A stretch of 64,000 nt of DNA. Origin: Pseudomonas japonica (GTDB taxonomy: Bacteria > Pseudomonadota > Gammaproteobacteria > Pseudomonadales > Pseudomonadaceae). The stretch covers positions 62,001 to 126,000 of the forward strand of contig NZ_FZOL01000009.1 of assembly GCF_900188455.1 (NCBI RefSeq), in the 5' to 3' direction. Below the pieces are notes generated by a model. That model searched no databases. It worked only from the letters and a program-made list of their open reading frames with translations, and was not told the origin of the DNA. The position numbers and the translations under genes are program-made. This document shows, in pieces, positions 7,791 to 17,403 of the stretch (position 1 is the first letter of the stretch; each line of letters begins with the position of its first letter).

Positions 7791-9554
7791 TCACCCCTGC
7801 CCGTTCAACCAGGCCCTCCACCCGCCCCACTCGCTGATATCCCGGGCGCCCTCCAGCCCATACCCCTCGCAGATGAAGCCGGTCTCCCAGCGTCCATCTT
7901 CCAGCTCCACCTTGCCCAACCCCAGCGGCGCCGGAATCTCGCTGAGAAACGCACCGAGGGCGGCGCTGGGCAGTTGCCAGACTTCCACGGCGATGGCCAC
8001 GCCCCCCGTGTCGACCCGAACCATTCCCGGCCGCTGCACCGGCCCGCCCGCCAGGGCGTACAGGCGATAGTTCGGCGCGCTGGAAGTCGCCTCCAGCAGC
8101 CGCGCGCCACGCTGTTTCAACTGCCAGTTGAGCGCCAGGCCGTCCAGGTGGGCGCCGCACACCACCACCCGCGCCTGGTCGTTGCGCGCCGGGCGGGCGG
8201 GAACCTCGTCGCCCTGGAACGCCGCGGCGAGACTGAGCAGGTACTGATCGGTAAACGCCCGGCCGAACAGGGTGACGCCCCACGGCAGACCATTGGCCAT
8301 GTGCCCGCCAGGCACGGCGACCGCCGCGTAGTCCAGCAGGTTCATGAAGTTGGTGTAGTAGCCCAGTTCCGCATTGCGCAGCACCGGCTCCTCGGCCAGT
8401 TCGGCGAGGGTCACCGGGCGCCCGATGGTGGGCGTCAGCACACAGTCCAGGCCAGCCAGTTGCCGGTCGCACTCGGCCTTCAGCTGCTGCAGGCGGTACT
8501 GCGCGCGGAAGGTGTCCACACCGCTGACCCCTGGCGCCTTGGCCAGCACCGCATGGATCACCGGCAGCAGCGCTTCCGGCTGCGTGCGGGCCAGTTCGCC
8601 CACCACGCTGTAGCGTTCCGCGACCCAGGGGCCTTCGTACAGCAGCCGCGCAGCTTCGAGGAACGGCGACAGGTCGATGCTCACCGCCTCGCCGCCCAGC
8701 GCCCGCAGGCGCTCGACCGCCGCGGCGAACAGGCCCGGGCCTTCCTCGCAGCCGAAGAACGCCAGGTCCGCCGGCCTGGGCACGCCGAAGCGGAAAGCGC
8801 CGACCCGACCGAAGGCACTGCCCAGGTTCCAGCCGGCATTGGCCCGGCTGTATTCGTCACGCGCATCCTGCACCGCCAGCAGTTGCAGCAACTGGCTGGC
8901 CTCGCCCGCCGTGGCGGTGAAGGTGGTCACGCAGTCCAGAGTCCGGCACGCCGGCACGACGCCGGCGGTGGAGATCAGGCCCTTGCTGGCCTTGAGCCCG
9001 ACCAGGCCGTTGAGCGCCGCCGGCACCCGCCCGGACCCCGCGGTGTCGGTCCCCAGGGCGAAACTGGCCAGGCCCAGGGCCACCGCCAGCGGCGAGCCGG
9101 CGCTGGAGCCGCCGGACGGATAGTCGTCCAGCACGCTGTTGATGCAGGCGCCATAGGGCGAGCGGGTGCCGTTGAGGCCGGTGGCGAACTGGTCGAGGTT
9201 GGTCTTGCCCAGCGGTACCGCGCCGAGGCGGATCAACTGCTCGACCACGCTCGCCGAACGCTCGGGCGTGTAGGCGAATGCCGGGCACGCCGCCGTGGTG
9301 GGAATGCCCGCAAGGTCGATGTTGTCCTTGATCGCGAACGGCACGCCGTACAGCGGCAGGCTCTCCGGCGCCGCGTCCTCCAGCGCCGCGAGGTAAGGTT
9401 CCAGTTCCTCCGCGCTCAGCAGGTGGATGAACAGCCTGTAACGCGGATTCAGCTGTTCGGCGCGCTCGCGCAACGCCAGGATCAGTTCCCGCGGCGAGTG
9501 TTCGCCGGCAACGTAGCGCTTACGCAGCGCGTCCAGTTGCAGATTCACCTTCAT
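7791..9554 (-). CDS. atzF: Allophanate hydrolase
   Basis: 587 residues. It hydrolyses allophanate to two ammonia and CO2, the last step after carboxylation of guanidine or urea. The N-terminal amidase-signature domain has Lys76 (AIKDNID), the cis-Ser in GGSSAGS near residue 150 and nucleophile Ser174 in GTDTAGSGR. The C-terminal ~150 residues form the extra domain seen in AtzF/DUR-type enzymes. Its ATG overlaps the carboxylase stop by 4 bases, so the two are translationally coupled. It is the last gene of the operon that begins at the guanidine-I riboswitch. Confidence 0.92.
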   Translation of the reverse strand: MKVNLQLDALRKRYVAGEHSPRELILALRERAEQLNPRYRLFIHLLSAEELEPYLAALEDAAPESLPLYGVPFAIKDNIDLAGIPTTAACPAFAYTPERSASVVEQLIRLGAVPLGKTNLDQFATGLNGTRSPYGACINSVLDDYPSGGSSAGSPLAVALGLASFALGTDTAGSGRVPAALNGLVGLKASKGLISTAGVVPACRTLDCVTTFTATAGEASQLLQLLAVQDARDEYSRANAGWNLGSAFGRVGAFRFGVPRPADLAFFGCEEGPGLFAAAVERLRALGGEAVSIDLSPFLEAARLLYEGPWVAERYSVVGELARTQPEALLPVIHAVLAKAPGVSGVDTFRAQYRLQQLKAECDRQLAGLDCVLTPTIGRPVTLAELAEEPVLRNAELGYYTNFMNLLDYAAVAVPGGHMANGLPWGVTLFGRAFTDQYLLSLAAAFQGDEVPARPARNDQARVVVCGAHLDGLALNWQLKQRGARLLEATSSAPNYRLYALAGGPVQRPGMVRVDTGGVAIAVEVWQLPSAALGAFLSEIPAPLGLGKVELEDGRWETGFICEGYGLEGARDISEWGGWRAWLNGQG

Positions 9555-12500
9555 GCCTCACCTCCTTCCAGCACCACGACCCGTTGTCCCGCGCGCACCG
9601 CCGAACCCGGCTCGACACGCACCTCCCGCACCACGCCCGCGCAAGGCGCCAGCAACGGGATCTCCATCTTCATCGACTCCAGCACCACCAGCGCCTCCCC
9701 CGCCTCGACCCGCTGGCCAACAGCGACCTGGACTTGCCAGAGGTTGCCGGCGATGGCGCTTTCCACGCCGATCTGTCCGGCTGGCAGCGGCGCGTCCTCG
9801 GTGGCTTCGGCCACGGCTTCGGTGGACTCGAAATGGGCCTGGCCGCTGTCGATCCAGCGTTGCCGCTCGGCGGCGAATGCGGCCTGCTGACGCTCGCGGA
9901 ACACCTGGATACCGTCGGCCTCCTCGGCCAGAAATGCCTGGTAGTCCGCCAGCCGCAGCTGGCTGGGCTCAATCGTCAGTTCAAAGCGCCCCAGCGGGAA
10001 ATCGCGGCGGATGCGTTCCAGCTCCCCGGCACTGACCGGGTAGAAACGGATCTGGTCGAAGAAGCGCAGCAGCCACGGTTTGCCGGCGAACGCCGCGACC
10101 TCGCGGTAGCGGTCCCACATCTGCAGGGTGCGCCCGACGAACTGGTAGCCGCCCGGCCCTTCCATGCCATACACGCACATATAGGCGCCACCGATGCCCA
10201 CGGAGTTTTCCGCGGTCCAGGTGCGCGCCGGGTTGTACTTGGTGGTGACCAGGCGATGGCGCGGATCCAGCGGCGTGGCCACCGGCGCACCGAGGTAGAC
10301 GTCGCCCAGGCCCATGACCAGGTAGCTGGCGTCGAACACCGTGCGCTGCACCTCGTCGAGGTTCGGCAGATCGTTGATGCGACGGATGAACTCCAGGTTG
10401 CTCGGGCACCAGGGGGCGTCCTTGCGCACGGTGGTCATGTATTTCTCGATGGCCAGCTGGCAGGCCGGATCGTCCCAGGACAACGGCAGGTGGACGATGC
10501 GCGACGGCACCTGCAGGTCGTCGCTGCCGCACACCTGCTGCCACTCGCCGGCGACGATTTCCAGCAGGTGCCCCAGGGGCAGGCGCTCCGGCTGGTAGTG
10601 GACCTGCAGCGAGCGGATGCCCGGGGTCAGGTCGATCACGCCGGCCAGCGCGCGGGCCTCCAGCGCCTGCATCAGGGCATGGGCGCGAAAGCGCAGGACC
10701 AGATCGAGCTCGGCGGCGCCGATCTCCAGCAGCACATGGGTATCCCCCGCCACGCGCGCTACCAGGCGGCGGTCCTGCTCGCCGATGTCCAGCACGATCG
10801 GCGAACGCAGTTCGACGTCCGGGCGGACCTGCGCCGGCTCCGCCAGCAAGGCCGCGCAGGCCAGTTGCCGGGCCGTTTCCAGAGAGGTCGGCAGGAAGCG
10901 CAGCTTGTCCCCGGCCTTGAGTTGCCCCAGTTGCCAGAGGTCGGCCTCGATCACCGTGACCGGGCAGACGAAACCGCCGAGGCTCGGGCCATCGGGACCG
11001 AGGATCACCGGCATGTCGCCGGTGAAGTCCACCGCGCCGATGGCGTAGGGGTTGTCGTGGATGTTCGAGGGGTGCAGCCCCGCCTCGCCGCCGTCCGCGC
11101 GAACCCACTCGGGTTTCGGACCGATCAGGCGCACGCCGGTGCGACTGGAATTGAAGTGCACCTCCCAGTCGGTGGCGAAGAAGGTGCGCATGTAGCCTTC
11201 GGTGAAATACTCCGGCGCGCCATGCGGGCCGTAGATGACCCGGATCTGCCGCACTGCACCCAGCTCCGCCTGCACCGGCAGGTCGTCGCCCGCCGAGGTA
11301 TCGTCCAGCGCCGCCAGGTGCAGGACATCTCCCGCCCGCAACGCGCGACCGGCGTGCCCGCCGAACTGGCCGAGCATGAAGGTGCTCTTGCTGCCCAGGT
11401 AGTCCGGTACCTGGATGCCACCGCGTACGCACAGGTAGGCACGCGCGCCGGCGCCGCCGATGCTGCCCAGGCTCAGGGTCGCACCGGCGCGGACCAGCAC
11501 GCTGCGGTTCATGGCGATGGCCTGGCCGTCCAGGGTCAGCGGCAGGCTGGCGCCGGTGACGGCGATCACGGCATCGGTGTTGAAGCGCAGGGACGGCCCG
11601 CTCATGGTCACTTCCAGCGCCGCCGCGCCTTCCGGGTTGCCCAGCAGCAGGTTGCCCAGGCGCAGCGCGCGGCTGTCCATCGGACCGGACGGTGGCACGC
11701 CGACCGCCCAGTAGCCGAGGCGTCCGGGGTAGTCCTGGATACTGGTCTGGGTACCGCCGCTGAGTACCTCGCAGGTCGTGGCGCGATAGCTCAAGCCTTC
11801 CAGGCAGCGGGTCCAGGGGCTGCCGCTGACGAAGGGCGCGTCTTCGAGGATCTGCCGCAGGTAGGCGCGGTTGCTCTCGACGCCATGGATCTCGCTGTCG
11901 CCCAGGGCACGGTGCAGGTCCTGACGGGCCTGTTCGCGGTCGTCGGCCCAGGCGATGAGCTTGGCGATCATCGGATCGAAGTACGGTGCGATCTCGCAAC
12001 CGGCGCTGACCCAGGTGTCGATGCGCAGCGCCTGGCCGTCCGCCGCGGGGAAGCGCACGGCGGTGAGCAGGCCGGGGCTGGGCTGGAAGTCCTTGCCCGG
12101 ATCTTCCGCGTAGAGCCGTGCCTGTATCGCATGCCCGCGCGGTTGCAGGCCGGCGGCCAGTCGCTCCAGCGGCGCCAGTTCGCCGGCCGCCAGCTCGATC
12201 ATCCAGCGCACCAGGTCGACACCCCAGACCTGTTCGGTCACGCCATGCTCCACCTGCAGGCGGGTATTCACTTCGAGGAAGTAGAAGCGTCCCGCGTCGC
12301 TGTCGTAGACGAACTCGACGGTCCCGGCGCTGCGATAGCGCACCGCGCGGGTGAGTCTGAGCGCGGCCTCGCAGAGCGCCTCGGCCATGCCCTCGGGCAG
12401 GTTCGGCGCCGGGGTTTCCTCCAGCACTTTCTGGTTGCGCCGCTGCACCGAGCAATCGCGCACGCCCAGCGCCAGCACCTGGCCCGCGCCATCGCCGAAC

Positions 12501-13135
12501 ACCTGCACTTCCAGGTGCCGCGCGCGCTCGATGTACTTCTCGATGAACACCCCGGCATCGCTGAAGTTGTTCTGCCCGAGGCGCTTCACCGCCTCGAAAG
12601 CGTCCTCCAGCTCGGCGGCCGAGCGGCACACGCGCATGCCGATGCCGCCACCGCCGGCGGTGCTCTTGAGCATCACCGGATAGCCGACCTGGCTGGCGGC
12701 GAGCAGTGCCTGCTCGACGCTGTCCAGCAGATCGGTGCCTTCCAGCAGCGGCAGGCCCTGCTCCCGGGCCAGGGCGCGGGCGGTGTGCTTGAGGCCGAAC
12801 AGGCGCAGTTGCTCCGGTGTCGGCCCGACGAACGCCAGCCCCGCCGCTTCGCAGGCCTCGGCGAAGGCAGCGTTTTCGGAAAGGAAGCCGTAGCCCGGAT
12901 GAATCGCCTGGGCGCCGCTGTCGCGGGCGGCGGCGAGGATCTTGTCCACGGCCAGGTAGGTGGTGGCGGCGGCGCCCTCGCCCAGGCTGATGGCCTGGTC
13001 GGCATCGACGATATGGCGGCTGGCGAGGTCGGCTTCGGCATACACCGCAACACCCTTGACCTGGAGTGCGCGCAGGGTGCGCAGGACACGGCAGGCGATG
13101 GCGCCACGGTTGGCAATCAACAGTTTTTCGAACAT
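9551..13135 (-). CDS. Biotin-dependent guanidine/urea carboxylase
   Basis: 1194 residues. It carboxylates guanidine (or urea) using ATP, bicarbonate and covalently bound biotin. Domains in order: biotin carboxylase/ATP-grasp (about 1-445, with STAGGGGIGM near 157), an AHS2/KipA-like domain (about 465-770), an AHS1/KipI-like domain (about 780-1060) and a biotinyl domain with Lys1156 in ESMKMEIP. Urea and guanidine carboxylases are close relatives and I cannot separate them by a single residue here. The upstream guanidine-I riboswitch and the two DUF1989 genes argue for guanidine as substrate. Confidence 0.9.
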   Translation of the reverse strand: MFEKLLIANRGAIACRVLRTLRALQVKGVAVYAEADLASRHIVDADQAISLGEGAAATTYLAVDKILAAARDSGAQAIHPGYGFLSENAAFAEACEAAGLAFVGPTPEQLRLFGLKHTARALAREQGLPLLEGTDLLDSVEQALLAASQVGYPVMLKSTAGGGGIGMRVCRSAAELEDAFEAVKRLGQNNFSDAGVFIEKYIERARHLEVQVFGDGAGQVLALGVRDCSVQRRNQKVLEETPAPNLPEGMAEALCEAALRLTRAVRYRSAGTVEFVYDSDAGRFYFLEVNTRLQVEHGVTEQVWGVDLVRWMIELAAGELAPLERLAAGLQPRGHAIQARLYAEDPGKDFQPSPGLLTAVRFPAADGQALRIDTWVSAGCEIAPYFDPMIAKLIAWADDREQARQDLHRALGDSEIHGVESNRAYLRQILEDAPFVSGSPWTRCLEGLSYRATTCEVLSGGTQTSIQDYPGRLGYWAVGVPPSGPMDSRALRLGNLLLGNPEGAAALEVTMSGPSLRFNTDAVIAVTGASLPLTLDGQAIAMNRSVLVRAGATLSLGSIGGAGARAYLCVRGGIQVPDYLGSKSTFMLGQFGGHAGRALRAGDVLHLAALDDTSAGDDLPVQAELGAVRQIRVIYGPHGAPEYFTEGYMRTFFATDWEVHFNSSRTGVRLIGPKPEWVRADGGEAGLHPSNIHDNPYAIGAVDFTGDMPVILGPDGPSLGGFVCPVTVIEADLWQLGQLKAGDKLRFLPTSLETARQLACAALLAEPAQVRPDVELRSPIVLDIGEQDRRLVARVAGDTHVLLEIGAAELDLVLRFRAHALMQALEARALAGVIDLTPGIRSLQVHYQPERLPLGHLLEIVAGEWQQVCGSDDLQVPSRIVHLPLSWDDPACQLAIEKYMTTVRKDAPWCPSNLEFIRRINDLPNLDEVQRTVFDASYLVMGLGDVYLGAPVATPLDPRHRLVTTKYNPARTWTAENSVGIGGAYMCVYGMEGPGGYQFVGRTLQMWDRYREVAAFAGKPWLLRFFDQIRFYPVSAGELERIRRDFPLGRFELTIEPSQLRLADYQAFLAEEADGIQVFRERQQAAFAAERQRWIDSGQAHFESTEAVAEATEDAPLPAGQIGVESAIAGNLWQVQVAVGQRVEAGEALVVLESMKMEIPLLAPCAGVVREVRVEPGSAVRAGQRVVVLEGGEA

Positions 13136-13176
13136 GACAACGTCCCCCGGAGGCCGGCGAAGGCCCCGACTGGGTT

Positions 13177-13223
13177 GCGGGTCGTCCCGCGGTGGTTGTG
13201 GCGGTCCGGGGTCGTCCCCGGAC
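13177..13223 (-). other. Two adjacent intercistronic hairpins
   Basis: GCGGG-TCGT-CCCGC (13177-13190) and GTCCGGGG-TCGT-CCCCGGAC (13204-13223) are perfect stems sharing a TCGT loop on the plus strand. They lie between a DUF1989 gene and the carboxylase gene, with no following U-tract. They may be an RNA-stability or processing element setting the carboxylase/deiminase ratio. The role is inferred. Confidence 0.5.
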
Positions 13224-13229
13224 TCCCGA

Positions 13230-13325
13230 TCAGGACAGGCTGGCGGCTTTCAGTTGCCCGCTGCGGGCCTGGCAGGCGGTGAAGAGGCACAGGCGCATCT
13301 TTTGCAGCAGGGTCTTCAGTTCCAT
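13230..13325 (-). CDS. Possible 31-residue small ORF
   Basis: An ATG overlaps the stop region of the upstream DUF1989 gene. The frame runs 31 codons, with cysteines and basic residues ([17 protein letters not shown]), and ends at 13230. There is no separate ribosome-binding site apart from possible translational coupling. It may be chance, or a small peptide of this operon. No function is assigned. Confidence 0.25.
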   Translation of the reverse strand: MELKTLLQKMRLCLFTACQARSGQLKAASLS

Positions 13326-13942
13326 ATCAGCAGCTCCGCCGGGGTGGGGTTGTAGCCGTTGCACGGGTTGTTCAGTTGCGGGCAGTTGGAGATCAGCACG
13401 ATCACGTCCATGTGCGCTTTCAGCTGCACGTACTTGCCGGGCGCGGAAATGCCGTCCTCGAAAGTCAGGCCGCCTTCCGGGGTCACCGGAACATTCATGA
13501 AGAAGTTGATGTTGGGGCTGATGTCGCGCTTGCCCAGGCGGCCATCGTGGCAGCAGGCACGCAGGTAGTTGTCGCGGCAGCTGTGCATGTGGCGCTTGTC
13601 GAGGGCGTAGCGCACCGTGTTGCTTTCCTGGGCGCAGGCGCCGCCGAGGGTGTCGTGGCGGCCGCAGTTGTCCTCGACGATGGTCAGCATCGGCCGCCCG
13701 AGGCTGGAATACAGCACGCTGCCGACGCCCAGGTAGACGTTGCCCTGGCGCCGCAGGGTGCGCTGCACGTCGTAGCGCTCGCGGGGGTTGGCGGCGCTGT
13801 AGAACAGCGTGTCGACGGCCTGGTTGCCTTCCAGGTCGAGAATGCGCAGGGTCTGCCCGGCCTTGACTTCGGTGAGCCACGGCTCGCCGGCGGGAACGGT
13901 GGCGCGGTAGACCGCGGTGTGCGCTTGCAGGGGTGATGTCAT
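13316..13942 (-). CDS. DUF1989 protein, carboxyguanidine deiminase subunit (urea-carboxylase-associated)
   Basis: 208 residues of the DUF1989/UcaA family. The pattern [18 protein letters not shown] (VEDNCGRHD, about residues 89-97, then GGAC) supplies Cys/His ligands conserved in the family. In known guanidine pathways two such paralogues form carboxyguanidine deiminase (CgdAB), converting carboxyguanidine to allophanate. Here it follows the other DUF1989 gene by 10 bp, upstream of the carboxylase. I cannot say which subunit (A or B) it is. Confidence 0.82.
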   Translation of the reverse strand: MTSPLQAHTAVYRATVPAGEPWLTEVKAGQTLRILDLEGNQAVDTLFYSAANPRERYDVQRTLRRQGNVYLGVGSVLYSSLGRPMLTIVEDNCGRHDTLGGACAQESNTVRYALDKRHMHSCRDNYLRACCHDGRLGKRDISPNINFFMNVPVTPEGGLTFEDGISAPGKYVQLKAHMDVIVLISNCPQLNNPCNGYNPTPAELLIWN

Positions 13943-13952
13943 CGCTGGGTCC

Positions 13953-14666
13953 TCAGGCGAACAGGCGCTGGGTGTTGAGGAAGCCGCGCTCGTTCTCCGG
14001 GCGCGAGGTACGGCAATGCTCGGCGACGCTGGCGTCGGCCTGGGCGAAGGTCAGTTGCACGGGTTTCGGCGCGTAGTGCGGATCCGGGTCCATCGGGTGC
14101 TGCAGCGCGGTGACGATGAACAGGGTGTCCATCGGCGCGTACAGCTCGATGCAGTCGCCGGCCCTGGAGTTGCCCGCGACGAAGCGCAGCGCGCCGTCCG
14201 CGGCGACATCGACGCGGCTGAAGAGATTGAGCGGCATGCTCAGGTCGGACAGGGTCAGGCCCCACTTGCCCATTTCCACCAGCAGGTTGTCGGTGCCGTT
14301 GCGATGGAAGCCGTTGCGCAGCTCCTGGTAGCGACCGACGCCGTATTTTTCCGTGACTTCGGCGGCGTCGAGCACGCCGCCGATGCTGTCGCTCCAGCCA
14401 CAGCTGTCGCCGACGATGGCCGCCAGCACGCGGCCCATGTCCGAGTACAGGCAATGGCCGTTGGTGAGCTTCGCGGTGTGCTGGCACTTGAGGCTGTCCG
14501 GCAGGTTCAGGCGCTCGCTCTTTTCCCGGGCGTTGAACAGCATCAGGCTGAGGTTGGCGCCGCCCTGGAGATCGGTGACGCGCAGCAGTTGCCCGCGCTT
14601 CAGGACGAACGACAGGTGGCCGCCGCCGGGCAGCAGTTCCTCGGCGAAGGGATGGGTATGGGTCAT
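13953..14666 (-). CDS. DUF1989 protein, second carboxyguanidine deiminase subunit
   Basis: 237 residues and paralogous to the next gene. It shares the [21 protein letters not shown] opening and the [13 protein letters not shown] segment equivalent to its partner's [12 protein letters not shown]. It overlaps the end of the ABC ATPase gene by 4 bases. The partner subunit is probably needed for deiminase activity. Position between transporter and carboxylase matches riboswitch-controlled guanidine operons. Confidence 0.82.
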   Translation of the reverse strand: MTHTHPFAEELLPGGGHLSFVLKRGQLLRVTDLQGGANLSLMLFNAREKSERLNLPDSLKCQHTAKLTNGHCLYSDMGRVLAAIVGDSCGWSDSIGGVLDAAEVTEKYGVGRYQELRNGFHRNGTDNLLVEMGKWGLTLSDLSMPLNLFSRVDVAADGALRFVAGNSRAGDCIELYAPMDTLFIVTALQHPMDPDPHYAPKPVQLTFAQADASVAEHCRTSRPENERGFLNTQRLFA

Positions 14667-15445
14667 GCTCGACCTCCGGATTGCGATGAAAGAAGCGCGG
14701 GCGGTTCGGCCCGGGCGGTGAGGCGTTTGCCGTTCAGCGGCAGGTCGTAGGTGACGCGGGAGCCGAACGCGGTGGGTGCGTGGGGGTCATGGCGGACCTT
14801 GTCGAAGACCAGCAGGCGGGTGCCGAGGCTGAAGCCTTCGCTGAGGTCGTGGGTGACCATGAACACGGTCACCCCGGTGTCCCGCCACAGCTCCAGGAGC
14901 AAGGCGTGCATGTCCTTGCGGATACCCGGATCGAGCGCGCCGAACGGCTCGTCGAGCAGCAGCACCCTGGGTTTCATGATCAGCGCCTGGGCGATCGCCA
15001 GGCGCTGCTGCATGCCGCCGGAGAGCTGGCTGGGGTACTTGTCCAGGGCATGCGCCAGGCCGACCTTGCCCAGCAGTGCCGCGGCCTGTTCGCGGGCCTC
15101 GCGCTTGTGCTGCCCGAACAGGCGCCCCAGCAGCGGCGCGCGCGGCAGTTCCAGGCCGAGGGCGACGTTGTCCAGCACGCTCAGGTGGGGAAACACGGAA
15201 TAGCGCTGGAACACCACGCCCCGCGCCGGATCGGGCTCGCTGGGCAGCGGCTGGCCATCGAGCAGGATCTGCCCGCGGCTCGGCCGCTCCTGGCCCAGCA
15301 ACAGGCGCAGGAAGGTCGACTTGCCACAGCCGGAGGCGCCGACCATGGTGCAGAATTCGCCCTCGGCGATGCTCAGGTGGAGGCCTTCGAGCACCACATG
15401 CCCGTCATATTCCTGCCAGACGTTGTTGACCTCGATGAAGCTCAT
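14663..15445 (-). CDS. ABC transporter ATP-binding protein (guanidine operon importer)
   Basis: 260 residues from the ATG at 15445, which sits after a GAGGGGG ribosome-binding site and overlaps the permease stop by 4 bases. Walker A GASGCGKST spans residues 36-44, followed by a Q-loop FQRYSVFPHL, signature LSGGMQQR and Walker B VLLLDEPFGALD. It belongs to the NitT/TauT-type importer ATPases. It powers import through the adjacent permease and binding protein. Confidence 0.9.
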   Translation of the reverse strand: MSFIEVNNVWQEYDGHVVLEGLHLSIAEGEFCTMVGASGCGKSTFLRLLLGQERPSRGQILLDGQPLPSEPDPARGVVFQRYSVFPHLSVLDNVALGLELPRAPLLGRLFGQHKREAREQAAALLGKVGLAHALDKYPSQLSGGMQQRLAIAQALIMKPRVLLLDEPFGALDPGIRKDMHALLLELWRDTGVTVFMVTHDLSEGFSLGTRLLVFDKVRHDPHAPTAFGSRVTYDLPLNGKRLTARAEPPALLSSQSGGRA

Positions 15446-16257
15446 GTCCGCGCCCCCTCGTACCAGGGGAAGGCGCGCCGGGTCAGGGTCTTCAGCAGCC
15501 AGTCGGTGAGCCAGGCCAGCAGGGTGATCCACACCACGTAGGGCAGGATCACGTCCATCGCCAGGTAGCGGCGCACCAGGAAGATCCGGTAGCCGAGGCC
15601 ATCCTCCGAAGCGATCGCCTCCGCCGCGATCAGGAACAGCCAGGCCGAGCCCAGCACCAGGCGCAGCGCGATCAGCAGGCGCGGCAGCAACTGCGGCAGG
15701 ATCACCCGCAGGATCAGGGTCCAGGTACTGGCGCCGAGGGTCTGCGCCTTGATCAGCAGCTCGGCGGGAATCTCCCGGGCACGCTGTTCCAGGTCACGGG
15801 CCAGCACCGGGGTGATACCGATGACGATCAGCATCACCTTGGACAGCTCGCCGAGGCCGAAGACGATGAACAGGATCGGCAGGATCGCCAGCGGCGGAAT
15901 CATCGACAGCACCACCAGCAGCGGCGACAACGGCGCACCGAGCAACGGCACGGTGCCGGCGGCGATGCCCAGGCACAGGCCGAGGCCGGCACTGATCGCC
16001 AGGCCCGCGCCGAGGCGCCGCAGGCTGGACGCGGTGTCCTGCCACAACAGGTAGTTGCCGCTGCGCTTGTCCTCGACCAGCGCCAGGCGCTGCACCGCCG
16101 CGCCCATCTGCGCGGCGCCGGGCAACAGCTTGTCGTTGGGGTTGTCCGCCAGGCGCTGCGCCGAGCCGAGGAAATACGCGCACAGCACCAGGGCGAACGG
16201 CAGGATCATCAGCAGCAGCCGCGAGGGCCGGTCGGGATGACAGTTGATCAGGCGCAT
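15442..16257 (-). CDS. ABC transporter permease (guanidine operon importer)
   Basis: 271 residues from the ATG at 16257, chosen because GAGGGA lies 7 bases upstream; an in-frame GTG at 16275 is possible. There are about six hydrophobic segments and a BPD-type EAA loop around GASTWTLILRVILPQLLPRL. It is a NitT/TauT-family inner-membrane permease. The gene starts 14 bp after the binding-protein stop and overlaps the ATPase gene. Confidence 0.88.
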   Translation of the reverse strand: MRLINCHPDRPSRLLLMILPFALVLCAYFLGSAQRLADNPNDKLLPGAAQMGAAVQRLALVEDKRSGNYLLWQDTASSLRRLGAGLAISAGLGLCLGIAAGTVPLLGAPLSPLLVVLSMIPPLAILPILFIVFGLGELSKVMLIVIGITPVLARDLEQRAREIPAELLIKAQTLGASTWTLILRVILPQLLPRLLIALRLVLGSAWLFLIAAEAIASEDGLGYRIFLVRRYLAMDVILPYVVWITLLAWLTDWLLKTLTRRAFPWYEGART

Positions 16258-16271
16258 GGTCTGTCCCTCGC

Positions 16272-17339
16272 TCACAGCGAACCGTCGACGGCCATCTGCA
16301 GGTAGCTGGGATCGAAGCGCAACTTGAGGTTGTCGCGGTCGCCGACGATCACCTGGTTGGCGAAGCTCATGCCCACCGCCTTGCTGTCCCGCGCGCCCTC
16401 GCCCAGCAGGCCGTGGTCGAAGGAGAAGGCCGCGACCTTGTCCATGGTCTTCGGCAGTTCGGCGCTGTTGACGAAGGTCAGCGCGGCCTGCGGCGTGTCG
16501 AACAGGTAGGTGGTGGCGAGCTGGCCTTCGAAGCCGTCGAGATCGGTGCCGGAGGCCTTGGCCATGTGCTCCACGGCGGACTGGCGCTGCGGCGAGCTGC
16601 CGGCGAGCAGCGCCATCACCTCGTACCAGGCGCCGGTCAGGGCCTTGCCCAGGGCCGGGTTGTCCTGCAGGGTCCGGGTGTTGACCACCATCAGGTCGAG
16701 GATCTCGCCGGGAATGCGGCTGGAGTCGAACACCTGGGTCACACCGGGCTTGTTCTTCACCTCTTCGAGCATCGGGTTCCAGGTGGTCACCGCCTGTACC
16801 TCGGCGGTGTCGAAGGCCGCGGCGATATCGGCGTCGGCGGTGTTGATCACCTTCAGGTCCTTTTCCCGCAGGCCCGCCGAGTCCAGCGCGCGGGCCAGCA
16901 GGTAGTGGGACACGGACAGCTCGACCAGGTTGACGTCCATGCCCTTGAGGTCCTTGACCGTCTTGCCGCTGCCCTTGAGCACCACGCCATCGTTGCCGTT
17001 GGAGAAGTCGCCGACGATCAGCGCGGTGCTGTCGACGCCACCGGCGGCGGGGATGGTCAGGGCGTCCATGTTGGTCATCGCGCAGCCGTCGAACTGGCCG
17101 GCGGTGTACTGGTTGATCGACTCGACGTAGTCATTGACCTGGGTGAGCTTGATCCGGATGCCGTACTTGTTCGCCCATTTGTCGACGATGCCTTCGGCGG
17201 CGGCGTACTCCCACGGCATCCAGCCGGCGTAGATGGTCCAGCAGATATCGAAATCGGTCTTGGCCGCGGCTTTCGAGTGAGGGCTGGCGAGCAGGACCAG
17301 GCCGGCGGCGAGGAAGGCGCAAAGCAGGGACTTTCGCAT
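16272..17339 (-). CDS. Periplasmic substrate-binding protein of NitT/TauT-type ABC importer
   Basis: 355 residues with an N-terminal signal peptide (MRKSLLCAFLAAGLVLLA, probable cleavage after SKAAA) and a mature domain opening DICWTIYAGWMPWEYAAAEG, as in NMT1/ABC-type nitrate/taurine/urea-like binding proteins. It is the first gene after the guanidine-I riboswitch, and GGAG lies 8 bases before the ATG. It probably delivers guanidine or a related cation to the permease. The ligand is inferred from the riboswitch. Confidence 0.88.
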   Translation of the reverse strand: MRKSLLCAFLAAGLVLLASPHSKAAAKTDFDICWTIYAGWMPWEYAAAEGIVDKWANKYGIRIKLTQVNDYVESINQYTAGQFDGCAMTNMDALTIPAAGGVDSTALIVGDFSNGNDGVVLKGSGKTVKDLKGMDVNLVELSVSHYLLARALDSAGLREKDLKVINTADADIAAAFDTAEVQAVTTWNPMLEEVKNKPGVTQVFDSSRIPGEILDLMVVNTRTLQDNPALGKALTGAWYEVMALLAGSSPQRQSAVEHMAKASGTDLDGFEGQLATTYLFDTPQAALTFVNSAELPKTMDKVAAFSFDHGLLGEGARDSKAVGMSFANQVIVGDRDNLKLRFDPSYLQMAVDGSL

Positions 17340-17346
17340 GGAGAGA

Positions 17347-17356
17347 CTCCAGTTGA
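17347..17356 (-). promoter_or_regulatory. Ribosome-binding region complementary to the riboswitch aptamer
   Basis: The transcript reads TCAACTGGAG just before the start codon of the binding-protein gene. This is exactly complementary over 10 nt to CTCCAGTTGA inside the aptamer (17437-17446). Pairing would hide the GGAG. This suggests translational control. Confidence 0.55.
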
Positions 17357-17403
17357 CGGTGGACGGACGGGGAGCAGCACGTCACTCATTGCTAGTGAGT
17401 GGT

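Noticed and set aside
9584..13282. A long plus-strand open frame opposite the carboxylase gene
   Set aside because: It mirrors the biotin carboxylase gene and has no family-like motifs; a compositional shadow.
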